Shown here one piece after another: positions 9,501-19,858 of a stretch of DNA of 23,626 nucleotides. The stretch lies in assembly GCA_900088475.1 (NCBI GenBank), contig FLMG01001215.1, positions 1-23,626 on the forward strand, read 5' to 3'. Within the stretch, counting starts at the first letter, position 1, and each line of letters opens with the position of its first letter. The notes under the pieces were generated by a model. That model was given only the letters and a program-made list of their open reading frames with translations. It searched no databases and was not told the origin of the DNA. The translations under genes were made by a program, and so were the position numbers. The DNA comes from Hyphochytrium catenoides (Eukaryota > Sar > Hyphochytriomycetes > Hyphochytriales > Hyphochytriaceae).

Positions 9501-12500
9501 CAGGAGCAACCCGCACGGTAGGAGGGGATGCGTTTCTTCTCGTCCAAAAAATGACAGAAGACACATGGACGGAGACAGCAGGTGAGGACTCACGTGGAGA
9601 GTCAAAAAGACATCAGGGCTTGTATCAACCCCTTTACATAAGTTTACCACGTTTATTGGGGAAGGCTGCGCGTGCTTGCATCTCACGCTTTAATCTCTTG
9701 ACCATATCCAAGCCGTGGAAGAATGGTTACCACCGTACCCCCTTCCTTAACTAAGTTTCCACGCTCTGCCATTCAGAGGTCAAACCTTGTTTCCATGTCA
9801 AATTAGCTCATTGGGCTTCTGATTTTGCGTTCTCTCTCCCAGACCCTGATGTGGATGTCCAAAGGCCTCCTCTCACAATGCTCGAGAGCTTGGACCAAGG
9901 AAATGGCTCCTACACGTTCTCCTTCATAGCACAGACGGTTCGATCTCTCTCTCTCTCTCAATCTCTCTCTTTCTCTGTCTTTCTCTCTCTTCCTCTCTTT
10001 TTCTCTCACTCCCCAAGCTTCGCTTCATAGCCCCATGCCCCACTCATTCTAGAGCGATCTCGTCTTATTCTCTCCTTCACATCATAGGCGGGTGTATCTG
10101 AGGTATCCGCTTTCTTGACTGTGCCTGGAGGCCTGCGCGGGGAGTATTATAACAGCGCATTCTTTGGGGTAGGTATGCTTGGCTATCGCTCTGTTTCAGT
10201 TTATCTTTTCCACCTGGCCTTGTACCGCTGATAAGCTCGATGTGACCCCTAGAGATTCCCTTAGTCGCTGATCTTTGTCGTCCGCCTCAAAAGGGGCTTA
10301 TATCCATCCTGCTTTTCTATTAATTGACGAAATTGGTGCATCTGCCAAGAGAAGTTAGGAAAATTCTAATTTATACTTCTCGTCAGGGTCCATCTGTTAT
10401 TACCCGCATTGACCCTGTCGTGAATTTCACTTGGGGCGAAGGTCGCATCACGGCAGAACAAAGAGACCTCGTCACGGTCAGATGGAATGGGGCTGTAAGA
10501 GCGAGAGCCGGGGGAATTTACTCCTTTTTCGTCAATGCGGACGACCATGTGCGGCTCTACCTAAATGGTGTCTTGCTGATAGATGGGTATGCTTGTTCTC
10601 CGTTGCAGGGGAAATCATCTTCCACTCCTATCGGCACACTTTGTCTAGTTTCAGACCCCAATACCAGTCGTATGCTTCTTTCTTTTTACCTTTCTTCCTC
10701 CTCTTCTGATTCCATCCAATCTTCATATGGCAGATTGGGCAAGCTTTACCCTTGCCTTCTGTGGGTTGTTATGGTCCTCCTACCCATATGAAGTTCCTAA
10801 GTTAGTCATCTTCTAAACTGTCTTAAATAGCTGGGAGAGGAACTGCTCGGATACGTCTGGCGATATCTACCTTTCTTCCGGTTCCCTTAACCTGATTCTT
10901 TTGGAGTACCGCGAGGTATATCGCTCCGCCTCAATCCGATTGGGCTGGAGCGCTCCCTCCTTTACAAGGGAAGTCATCCCCTCCAGTTCTCTCCTCTATC
11001 TCGATCATATTAAGGGCTCGCCCTTCTCTTTGCCAGTGAGATCGGCAGCAACAGACGCGACTGTAAGCTATGCCTATGGAGAGGGGCTTGTGGATGGTAC
11101 GGCACGTTTTCGCCGAATTTGCTTATCTATTCGCCATTATCGTTCAATCTGCGGTTTAACCGAGAGATCAACGTCTACCTCTTGTGGCCACGTTAGGGAC
11201 AGCTCCGCATTATGCGTTTAACCCTTCTTTCCCCGCCTTTCTCTGAAATCTGTTCTTTGTTGTTGCCGCTTTTTTCTCTCTATTAAACTATGCTTTGGTC
11301 TGGCACGGTGTCGTGTGTACAAGTCTTTTACAACCGGGTGATCTACCTAGTACTCCAGCTTTCTTTACCTTATGCTGCTTCGTCTATTTTAACTGCGGTC
11401 GCTGCGCCATCTCACGTTGTCCCTCTCTGACGATTAGGTGTGGCAGGAAAGCCCATTCTCTTCTCCATTGTCCCCCTGGACACCATGGGTAACCACAGAG
11501 CTCAGAATGCCTCCACGGACCGCGTCACTGTGATTGCTACCGCACTAGGCCAAACCTTAGCAGATAGCTCTGCTGCTGTTACTTTTAACCGTTTTGATGG
11601 CGAGTTCGAGTCCAATCTCAACCTATATGTATCTGGCCAGTACCAGGTGAAGGTGGAGATCAATGGACAAAACCTCCAAGGCAGCCCTTTCCCATTCTTT
11701 CTATATCCTGGGGAGCCCTCTGGAATGCGCTCTACTGCGACTGGGGCTGGACTGCTCTCTGCTGTGGCTGGAATACAATCTTCCTTCACAGTGCAGATCC
11801 GTGACGCGTTTGGCAACGCCCGAGTAGGGTTTATGGATGATGTGGAAGTCTGGATCTTCAGCTCATCCGAGCCTCAGGTATGGCGCCATTTCAGAGCGTT
11901 CCTAGCCTAAATTGTGCTCTTAAAGAAGAGTTGCTGACCAGGCCTTGCCTTAGCAAAACTCCGGATTGTACTGCGAACGTGGAGATCCCTTCCATTCCAT
12001 AGTTGTTCATCCTTTGCAAATATTCTAAGTCTCCTGAGCACCTTAGCCATATTACTACAGTTCTTCCACGGCTTTTCTGTCACCAAAGTGCTAGTGCTGC
12101 ATATTTGCTGTTCTTGCTCGCTAACGGTTCTATTCTCTAGGTAGGAACGGTCCTTCCACTTGGTAATGGCCTCTATAGTGTCTCCTATACGCCTAAAGCG
12201 ATGGGTCCAAACAAAGTTGCGGTGACGGTCGATCGCAATCCGCTGAAAGATAGCCCTTTCATTGTGCTAGTTAGCGCTGGAGACCCAGCCGCACCACACA
12301 GTACGGCGGAGCCCATCATGAATGTGACGGCTGGACTGAGCACTGCGTTCATCTTCCAGCCTTACGATACTTTCGGTGAGCCCTGGCACTTTGCGACGCC
12401 TTTGTGCTCTGTGTTTCTGTCTCTCGTTCCGAGGCTGTCCTTGCCTAACACTTACACTGACTCTATCGACTCTATCGTTATGTCTCTTGTGGAGCTTGCG

Positions 12501-15500
12501 CTCCCTTTGATTCTCCTTTTGATGCATTCTGTACTCCTCTGACTCTGTCTCCATCGTGCTATTACTCCCCCCTAAAGGAGACACCGTTACCCTTCTGGGC
12601 TGCCTCACCTCGAGCGCGATCCTTGTTTCTTCTCAGTAAAGCCATATCAAATTTTATCAACTCCAATGACGGTTGGATTATATCCTTTTGCCATTCTGGG
12701 TCTGCAGAATCATTATAACTTCATCCGCTGTGCTTCGCTTTCTTCTGCGCTTTCAGCAGGGCAGAGTCCCATAGTGCGCTCATTGACATCTGACCACTCT
12801 CCCTCTAATTTTCATTGTTTCCAGGCAACATAATTACGACGGACATCTTGTCGTCTACCCCTTCCCGCATCTCTCTATTGATTGATGGCCTGCCTGCCCA
12901 CGGAGTATCGGCCGCTTATGTGACAGATGGTCAAATCAGAGTCTCTTACACTCCCATCCGGGTCAGTTCCCCAGCATCCCGACTTTGTCTGGCTGTGCAT
13001 TGCTTTGTTCTCGAGCCTTTATCCTACTACCTGTGACATATGGTTATCTTGCATATAATATTAGCGCGGAACTTGTATCATTTGAGTCCGTGCTTACCCA
13101 GCTGCTGCACATTGCTGGCCTCACATGGGCATCCTTGGGTTGCGTTATGATTACACTTTTGCTTCTCCACGCTGATCTTTCCTCTCATTTGGTTCTTACT
13201 AAATCATCCAGGCTGGACCCTCTCGGCTTGCGGTACTTCTTGACGGCAACGAGATCAAAGATAGCCCTTTCACCATTTTCGTCCACCCATCATCTGTCTC
13301 CCCCTCAACGACGACTGCTTATGGGCCGGGGCTCTCATTAGCCATCGCTGGGGAGACCACCGAGTTCTTTATCGAAACAAGGGATGGCCAAGGAAATCTA
13401 TCTCCAATGCAAAAAGACGCCATAACCGCTACCCTTACCGGGCCTGGTGCTACTACCGTGCCCGTTCTAGTCAATGGAGAGGAGTCCCTCCTGGCATGCA
13501 GTTATAATGCAACTCTTAGTGGCTCCTATTCGCTTACTCTCCTTGCTTCGGGTTCTCCGATTCCCGGTTCTCCGTTCACTCTCTCGGTTATCCCTGGAAG
13601 TGTTGATGCATCGCGCAGTCTCATTTTCGGGTCTGGAGTGGCTAAGGGAACGGCAGGAAGGGTAGCCCCTGTTACCTTGCAAGCACAGGACTTCTGGGGC
13701 AATAACCTTACTCAAGGTGAGTTGGGATTGGGCCTCGTTTTAGTTGCACTCCGAGCCTTTAGAGGTTCTCTGTTAACTTGTTAGTGGTACTTTTGAAGCT
13801 TTCAACACTTTCCTCGTCTCTCTGACACCGAACATTAAGGATCTATGAGCTGTGAGACTCTTATACTCGCCCTTGCCAGCTCCATCGTGGAGCTCTTCCG
13901 TCGTCCAGCTCCCTCTGCCATCAGACCTAGGGCTTACCTCTCTAATTCTCGCACAACTCCTTTACGTGCTCTTCTAGGTGGAGAGCGCTTTGAAGTTACT
14001 TTGAATGGGCCAGAACGGATCCCTATGGTTGTTGTAGACAAGGTGGATGGAAGCTATGATCTCTCCTACACGCCTAGAAAGATCGGCTTGTACGTCTTGA
14101 CGGCTCTGCTTGTCCTTCCTGGAGGAATGAATGGCACCTATTATAGAAACGCGGACTTATCCGCCCCTGTCCTACAGAGAAAAGACGAGGTAGTAGACTT
14201 CTCTTGGGGTGAATGGCCTCCGGTCGACCCCTTCCCTGCCCAGTACTACTCAATCAAGTGGGAGGGCTTTCTCAAGCCTACTCACAGTGAAGAATATACT
14301 TTGAGTCTTTCTTCAAGCGGAGGCGTGAAACTTGAGTTGGATGGGAAAGAGATAATAGATAACTGGGAAGGGACACAGCAGGAGTCTTTCGTGGTTGTGC
14401 GACTAGAAAAAGACAACCTTTACTATCTCTCTATCGCTTTTCGTCATTCTACGGGATCCTCCTCAATTTCCTTTAGCTGGGAGAGTTCCTCAACTCCACG
14501 AGCGACCGTCCCTTCCTCCGCTTTGTACAGGAAGCTCTTCGTTGGAACAAGCCACCATACTCCCCTTATCTCTCCATCTCTCCCTTCAACGGCCTCATCG
14601 GCTGAGGGAAGTGGGCTCCATGCTGGCACTTCTGGAGTCCCCTCCTTTTTCAACATCACTTTAAGAGATGAGTTCGGTAACGCCATAGGAAAACGACCAG
14701 CAGAACCAGGTTTTGAAAGCGTCATTGTCTTTGGAAAAGCGGCCTCCTCCAAGGTTATTGACTATGGAAGTGCTCGAGACCTAAAAAATGGGTTCTATGC
14801 AGTTAATCTTGTACCCTCAGGGTCTGGAGTCTACGAGACGTACGTCCTTGTCAGTCCTCTGCCCCTTTCACTTCCTTCCTTTTCTCTCGGACTGTCGACA
14901 GTCCTCTCTATGATATCAGCGTACAACATAAAGGGAAGCCCTTTTGTGGGCCTTGTGAAGCCCAATCTCCCATCCAACAATAGTAGAGTCGAAGGACCAG
15001 GGACAACCTCCGCCGTTGCAAGCCGTGTCGCGTATTTCTCTTTGCTAGGCTTAGACCTGAATGGCAATATGGCCACGGAGGACCAGACAAACGTGACTGG
15101 AGAAATAACGTGCAGGGAAAGAAGGCAGGCAGTCCTCTTTGAGTATGAGGGAAGAGGAAGGTAAGAGGCGGCGCGCCCTTGTCTGCATCTGGACCTTGTA
15201 TCCCCTACTCCATATCATAGTCGGTTCAGAGGGAACGCTAGAGTTGAAGCTTTAGTGCCTCCGTCCGTCTTCTAAAGCACAGAACTATTCTTGTGACTCC
15301 AAAGCCCATCTGGCGCTTGCACACTCACAAGGATGCTTCTTAGGTACCGATGCTCTTACACTTCTAATGCCACCGGGCTCTGTGCTCTCTCGGTGTACGT
15401 GGGAGGAGCCCTTATCAAACAAGGACCTCTACCTGTCACTGTTTACCCAGACGTCGCTTCCGCTTCTCAGTCTCTAGCTGAGGGACCGGGTCTCGGTGAA

Positions 15501-16595
15501 AGTAAGATCAATCATCTCTCTCGTCCTGGTTAAAAGATCCTCCCAGCATATTTGAAGCGGAATTCAAGCACACTAGTTCATCCTTATATCTCTCTGTGTT
15601 TCCCTCGTCGTCATGCTCTGGCTCTCTCTAACCTTCTACCCGTTCTGGAAACCACGATGTCAGTGTCTCATGGATCGTCCTCTTCGTAGCTCCTGTACAA
15701 GTCGGACTAGCGACCACTTTTGTCGTCAACGTGAATGATCGCGCAGGCAATCTTGTTGAGGTATCGTTGGAATTGTCATCTCTTAATGATCACGTATCTG
15801 CCTGGCTTGCTCTTACCTCTGTACACCTATAAACGTCGTTTAGAAGAAGACCATGTACCCTAGATCTTGGTGGCCTTGTTTCTCCATGCCAACACCTCTC
15901 GCTGTTCCTTCATCGTAACTTTCTTAGTTAACGATTATTTCTAACAGACTGGAGGACATGGAATATATGTTCGCGGTAGAGGGCCTGAGGACTTTCAGGG
16001 CAGCGTCTTCGATGGAGGAGATGGGCGATATACCGTCACATACACTCCTCAGGGAGCTGGTCCCTACAATCTCACTGTGAAGCTTGCAAGTGGGACGCTT
16101 ACAGGGGAAGACAGCGGGTTGAAAGGAGAATACTTTGACAATCCTCTTCTCGATGGGCCGCCCAAAGTCATAGCTGTTGATCCTGTTGTCCATTTCTCCT
16201 GGGGCTTATATGATGGCCAGCCTATCTTGCCTAATGCTGCCACGGGAGTCAGTGTCAGATGGACAGGCTTCCTTTTGGTCAAGTATAGGACAACATACCA
16301 GATCTTAGTAGCCACAATGGATAGCGTAAGGCTGTGGGTGGATGATGTACTGGTGGTAGACAGTGTAGGGGCTACTGTCCGCTTCGAAGAGACTGCTGAT
16401 GGACCGCAGACACTTCCTCTCCTTCTTGTGCCTGGAGCACATGATATAAAGCTCGAGTATACAGAAGGGCATGGGAGAGCGATTTCTTTACAATGGACGG
16501 TGAAGAACCAGCCGCGAGAGGTCATCCCGTCTGCGCATCTCTCGCCCTCCGCAAGACATATAAACTCTAGCCCATTCCGCATCACTGCTGTCTAA
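6531..16595 (+). CDS. Large secreted multidomain protein: EGF/furin-like, Calx-beta, nine filamin-type repeats, three PA14 domains (21 exons)
   Basis: Assembled by eye from exons 6531-6828, 6998-7171, 7452-7550, 7733-7849, 8103-8374, 8652-8951, 9097-9245, 9415-9581, 9843-9937, 10088-10168, 10387-10586, 10831-11096, 11438-11877, 12141-12375, 12825-12961, 13212-13716, 13978-14853, 14920-15160, 15344-15495, 15690-15760, 15948-16595. The total is 5,523 bases: 1,840 residues plus stop. Every intron is GT-AG and every junction keeps frame. A signal peptide comes first; ATG 6594 (codon 22) is an alternative start that leaves a cleaner one. Domains: EGF/furin-like Cys-rich modules about 100-255, Calx-beta 347-462, then filamin-type Ig repeats starting near 470, 725, 830, 932, 1040, 1140, 1380, 1484 and 1588. 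Most repeats end in an (I/L)xxSPF strand. PA14 domains sit inside repeats 1 (572-706), 6 (1227-1362) and 9 (1682-1824). No C-terminal membrane span is seen, so secretion into a wall or matrix is inferred. A role in adhesion or sugar binding is plausible, not proven. The least certain junctions are introns 1, 7, 17 and 19. Confidence 0.85.
6998..8374 (+). other. Cys-rich EGF/furin-like modules (exons 2-5 of the large gene)
   Basis: Exon 2 encodes an EGF-like unit (YCHDKTFGYCDQ, then TCFCEQGYQGIDC). Exon 3 encodes a second EGF-like unit (GICDYRRGKCQC, then GLDC). Exon 4 and the start of exon 5 carry CxxC-type pairs, as in furin-like or growth-factor-receptor Cys-rich repeats (CEECTSKNCTQC; CTSCDSERCFHC). 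Exons 2, 3 and 4 are 174, 99 and 117 bases long, all divisible by three and flanked by phase-1 introns. The rest of exon 5 (about residues 256-320) is an unassigned linker. Confidence 0.75.
8730..9222 (+). other. Calx-beta domain of the large gene
   Basis: Encoded by exons 6 and 7 (residues about 347-462) across the intron 8952-9096. It shows the usual order: GTVYF near the start, a VRRTGGGEGSL turn, LVFQEG before the last strands, HILDDRKFEPAKRF, then the closing VEIVDDD. Calx-beta domains bind calcium through acidic residues between strands, and the DDR and DDD clusters are retained here. The join across intron 6 reads LIFP-VHILDD, as expected for the family. Confidence 0.8.
10130..10996 (+). 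other. PA14 domain 1, nested in filamin-type repeat 1
   Basis: Residues about 572-706, spread over exons 10-12. It begins LRGEYYNSAFFG, then PVVNFTWGEG, VRWNG, FVNADDHVRLYLNG, LLIDGWE, LEYREVYRSASIRLGW. The D636-D637 pair matches the calcium-binding acidic pair of sugar-binding PA14 domains. The domain lies between filamin strand F (SAFLTV) and strand G (HIKGSPF, 710-716), so it is an insertion within the Ig fold. Confidence 0.8.
14121..14528 (+). other. PA14 domain 2, nested in filamin-type repeat 6
   Basis: Residues about 1227-1362, entirely in exon 17. It begins GGMNGTYYRNADL, then VVDFSWGEW, IKWEG, LELDGKEIIDNWEG, IAFRHSTGSSSISFSW. The acidic pair before VKLELDG is replaced by Ser-Gly-Gly, so metal-dependent sugar binding may be lost. 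The filamin strand G after it (near HHTPLISPS, 1371-1379) has drifted from the SPF consensus. Confidence 0.75.
14854..14919 (+). other. 66-base, stop-free, in-frame intron (intron 17 of the large gene)
   Basis: The segment is pyrimidine-rich, starts with a weak donor (A|GTCCTC) and ends TATCAG. Its length is a multiple of three and it has no stop, so it can be read through. Removing it gives a filamin strand pair of nearly normal length (YVLV-x-YNIKGSPF). Keeping it would add a Leu/Ser/Pro-rich loop of 22 residues. Confidence 0.55.
16116..16544 (+). other. PA14 domain 3, nested in filamin-type repeat 9
   Basis: Residues about 1682-1824 in exon 21. It begins GLKGEYFDNPLLDG, then PVVHFSWG, VRWTGF, ATMDSVRLWVDDVLVVD, KLEYTEGHGRAISLQW. 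Only one Asp is left at the usual acidic pair (MDS). The protein ends 16 residues after it with HINSSPFRITAV, which is the closing strand of the filamin repeat that began near residue 1588. Confidence 0.8.
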
Positions 16596-17098
16596 CACAG
16601 CGGAGTAATGAATTTGCGGGCCAGGCACTGTAACATAAAGCTTTATAACAGCTGCGCACTAATCTTTCGCAGTGAGCATGCAAACAGGAAAATGAGCGTC
16701 TTAGTTTCCCTCACTCGTCTCTCGTGCTTTAGCCTACCTCCTTCTCCCTCTCTTAGTTTTGCTTCGCCAAAAGGGAGTGCAAGGATAGCGAGAGTAGAAG
16801 AGAGAGCAAACGAGAGCGAGAGAAGAGAACAATAGAGTACGGCGGAAGGAGAGCAAGACAGAGTCACGATCTGCAGAGACCGCAAGATGGACAAGAGCCA
16901 AGAATTGATTTACATATATTGGTGACTGGATAAAGTCGAGAGGGTGTCAACCTGTAGATGGAGCTTTAGCGCTGATGTGTGTCTCTCTCTCTCGTGCGCG
17001 CCCGCGCTCTATGTCCCTTCCCTCATACTTCGTAAACTTTCTCTACTATACAGCTCGCTCTCGCTCTTGCTTTCTTCTTTCTTCAACTTCTCCACAGA
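16596..17098. other. Intergenic region between two convergent genes
   Basis: About 500 bases separate the stop codons of the large surface-protein gene (+) and the SUEL gene (-), so the stretch must hold both 3' untranslated regions. It has purine-rich (about 16790-16860) and CT-rich (about 16980-17095) runs. I see no AATAAA in an obvious position for either gene. Confidence 0.5.
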
Positions 17099-18418
17099 CT
17101 AGAGACCTGTTTCTCGTCTATAGTTCTCTTCAATCTCTTCGTCTTCTATGATCCGACGCTTCTCCGTGCTAGGTCCCCCTACCACCACTGCTATTGTCCT
17201 GTCCGCGTCAACGGAAGGATATCGTCGTCCTCCTCCGTCCCATCTTCTCTCTCTTCTTCGTCGTCCTTCTTCTTCTTCTCCGCTTCCTTGGGGCCGATGG
17301 CCTGCCATCACTGCCGTCGTCTCCGAATCCACGAGTTGGACATCCGAGACGGCTAATAAATGTATGGGAACAGCCTCAACTGCGGCGCCGAGAATCCGGG
17401 GAGCAGTGGCTGGCGACGTGACGGAGCTCTCTTGTCCTCCTCTTGTCGCTCGTTGTTCTTCGTCTTCTTCTTCCTGCAAAAGAGAACTTCGCTTTCCTCG
17501 TCCTTCTCCATCGACCTCTTCAAATCTCTTTCGCCTACTGCGACGCCTCAAGAAGATAAACGTGCCAACAGCAAGCAGGAACAAGAGGACAACGCCAAAG
17601 ATCCCGAGCACAAGCATGGTGCTTGTGTTATCGCTCTTCGCTTTTCCTGCGTCATCCGTCTGCGTCCCCATCGCTGGTTCCTTGGAGTCCGTGGAGTTAC
17701 CAGCCATCTGCCTCTGAAATTCCACTTCACAGATTCCTTTCTTCCTCGCGTCTTGTACGGTCTTTGGAAGCTTGCCGTTGCTGCTGCAGACAGCAGTAAT
17801 TCTGAGCTCTTTTAGCACGCCTGCGCAAGGATCGTCGCCGATGAAGGTATTTGTCGGCGTTATAGTACAATTTCTCTCTCCCAGACACTCTTCAGCGACC
17901 GGACAGCGCGCCGAGAGGCCTTCACATCTTGAAGATTTCGTCGTGTTGAGATGGATTTCCCAGAGCGGCGCGTAGACAGCGGTCACAATGCCACTGATGA
18001 CCTGCTCTTCCTTGGGACAGCTAAGGAATAGGGGCGGATGGCTCTCTAAGCCGTTGGTCTCGGTCCCCGTCGCGTTGATTTCCATCGGAGAGCATTCGAC
18101 CCATACTTTTAGCGTTGCAGGGCTGTCGTCAGCAGCACATCGAGGCTTGCCATACCACTGTTTATCCTTTTCATAGCGCGTCAATGGCACGAGAAGAGGG
18201 CGAAGCGGGCACTTTCTCTCCCCCAGGCAGTAGGAGCTCACGATGGTGGTCGCGTTCCCAGCATTGCATGAGGCTGAGGTTCGAAAGCTTGAAGGGTCAT
18301 TGCAGGTGCCTGTGGGCGCGCCGAAACCCGCGAATTTGACAGCACTGATGACTTCGTTCCGGCCCGGACAGGTGAGAACCGTTCCCTTCGCCTCTGTCAC
18401 GTCGTCTGCGCAGAGCAT
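17099..18418 (-). CDS. Single-pass membrane protein with two SUEL (galactose-binding lectin) domains
   Basis: The frame from ATG 18416-18418 to TAG 17099-17101 gives 439 residues. Domain 1 (about 2-110) and domain 2 (about 130-212) are rhamnose/galactose-binding SUEL-type lectins. Each has the spaced cysteines and the CLGERxC motif (64-70 and 178-184), and domain 2 has the GDDPCAGVLKELRI end (195-207). A hydrophobic helix at about 268-290 is followed by RRRSRRKR, a typical stop-transfer, giving an outside-in topology. The cytoplasmic tail (about 291-439) is a charged, low-complexity region rich in Glu, Arg and Gly. The YGR sugar-contact motif is absent from both lectin domains. No signal peptide precedes domain 1 and the lectin fold starts right at this ATG. 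An upstream exon is therefore likely; one candidate ends near 18715 with donor GTAGGC and could join in phase, but no ATG was found for it. Convergent with the PA14/filamin gene. Confidence 0.82.
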   Translation of the reverse strand: MLCADDVTEAKGTVLTCPGRNEVISAVKFAGFGAPTGTCNDPSSFRTSASCNAGNATTIVSSYCLGERKCPLRPLLVPLTRYEKDKQWYGKPRCAADDSPATLKVWVECSPMEINATGTETNGLESHPPLFLSCPKEEQVISGIVTAVYAPLWEIHLNTTKSSRCEGLSARCPVAEECLGERNCTITPTNTFIGDDPCAGVLKELRITAVCSSNGKLPKTVQDARKKGICEVEFQRQMAGNSTDSKEPAMGTQTDDAGKAKSDNTSTMLVLGIFGVVLLFLLAVGTFIFLRRRSRRKRFEEVDGEGRGKRSSLLQEEEDEEQRATRGGQESSVTSPATAPRILGAAVEAVPIHLLAVSDVQLVDSETTAVMAGHRPQGSGEEEEGRRRRERRWDGGGRRYPSVDADRTIAVVVGGPSTEKRRIIEDEEIEENYRRETGL

Positions 18419-19752
18419 GGGTCCCTGTCTCTCTTTCTCTCTCTTGATCCGCTACAGGAGTCTGTTCGGCTCTCTTCTCTCTCTTGTTCAATTCTCTAGG
18501 TGATTGATTGTAAGAGTTGGCGAGAGGAGAGAGAGAAGCGTAGTAGGGATAGTAAGACAGACAGAGTAAGAGAAAGTAGAATAGCAACCGAGAGCTGGAA
18601 GCTGGGCAATTTAGCAGGGAAAGGCACAGAGAAAAGCAGAGAAACGGCAGTCCAAAATGGTAGAAGAAAGATGATGGCAGGTGTTGGACAGAGCAAGAAA
18701 GAGAGATTGCCTACCCTTGGGAGCGCTGCTAACACACTAATGGTATCGGGCAATAATATCGCTGCTAAGGCCGCAGTTTGAGAGGGAGAACATGATGTGT
18801 CCCCCTGTAACTCATTTTTACTCTCTCTCTCTGTGGTACCGTCTTTCAGTGCCTTCTCTCTAGCTTCTTGCTATCCTTTCTTCTTGATCTATAAACCTCT
18901 TTCTTGAACAGCTTCCACCGAAGAGAGAGAAGTAGTCTCCTAGCAGCAGATATATTCTGCCTATGGCGGATTCGTCATCCACCTGCCGCTGCAATCCTGT
19001 GTGACCGCGCTTCAACAGCTATCTGACACCACTTCCCGCCCCTCGGTCTTTTTCCCTCTCCGCCTTAGACTCTCCCTCTCTCTCCTTCTCTACGCCCTTC
19101 TGTCTCTCTCCCTCTTTTGTTTATTTTTATAATCAACCTTTCTCTCTCACTCATTGTCTCTCTCTCTCTCTCTCTTCTGCTCGCACTTCTCCCTTTTCTC
19201 TCTCTCCTCTTTATTTCCCTCTTCTCTATCTTCTATCTCACTTCCTCTCGCTCGCTTATTCTCTCTTTCTCTGTGCTTGGTGGTGGGGAGGGCAAAGAAA
19301 GATTCGGAGCAAGAAAAAGCAACGCTGATAAAGCAAGTTCAAGCCTCTTCCGCCTTCTGCAGCAAGAGAGAGGGGAAGTGAGGAAGGAAATTGATGACTG
19401 GGTGGCTCCTAGTTCTCACTATCTGGCTGCTTTCAGCCGTACGATGTCATCGCATGACAAGAGCCTTGTCCATATCTTAGCTCTTATCCGGATCACTCGA
19501 GAACCGCAGGCGGTGGCTCTACCAAGAGAGGAATAGAAAGGGGAGGAAAGAAAGAGAAAAAATTGAAGAGGAGGGAAAGAAAACGACGCAGAGAGATGGT
19601 GAAATGCCGCGATTCCCTGGGGTTAGTATGGCCCATCATCAAGCAGAGCATCGAGAGCTCTGACAGTGCACAAGCAGAGTCGTTGGCACCAGAAGGTAGA
19701 CATAAGAGATACTCCAATAGTACCGTAGATATTTTGGAAAGAAACAAAGGAC

Positions 19753-19858
19753 GAGAGAGAGAGAGAGAGAACGAGAGGAAGGAAGAGAGAGAGAGGTAGA
19801 GAAAGAGAGAAAAAGAGAGAGAGAGAGTATACGAGGAAGGAGAGAGAGAGAAGCGGCT
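19753..19858. repeat. Interrupted GA-rich purine tract
   Basis: Several short GA runs separated by single-base interruptions and AAAG or AGGA units on the plus strand. Confidence 0.8.

Noticed and set aside
16064-16585. Minus-strand frame of 173 codons opposite the last exon of the large gene
   Set aside because: The plus strand encodes a clear PA14 domain and filamin strand here. The antisense frame has no recognisable domain.
17148-17815. Long plus-strand frames of up to 189 codons
   Set aside because: They are antisense shadows of the SUEL gene: Ser/Arg/Pro-rich low-complexity translations opposite its Glu/Arg-rich tail.
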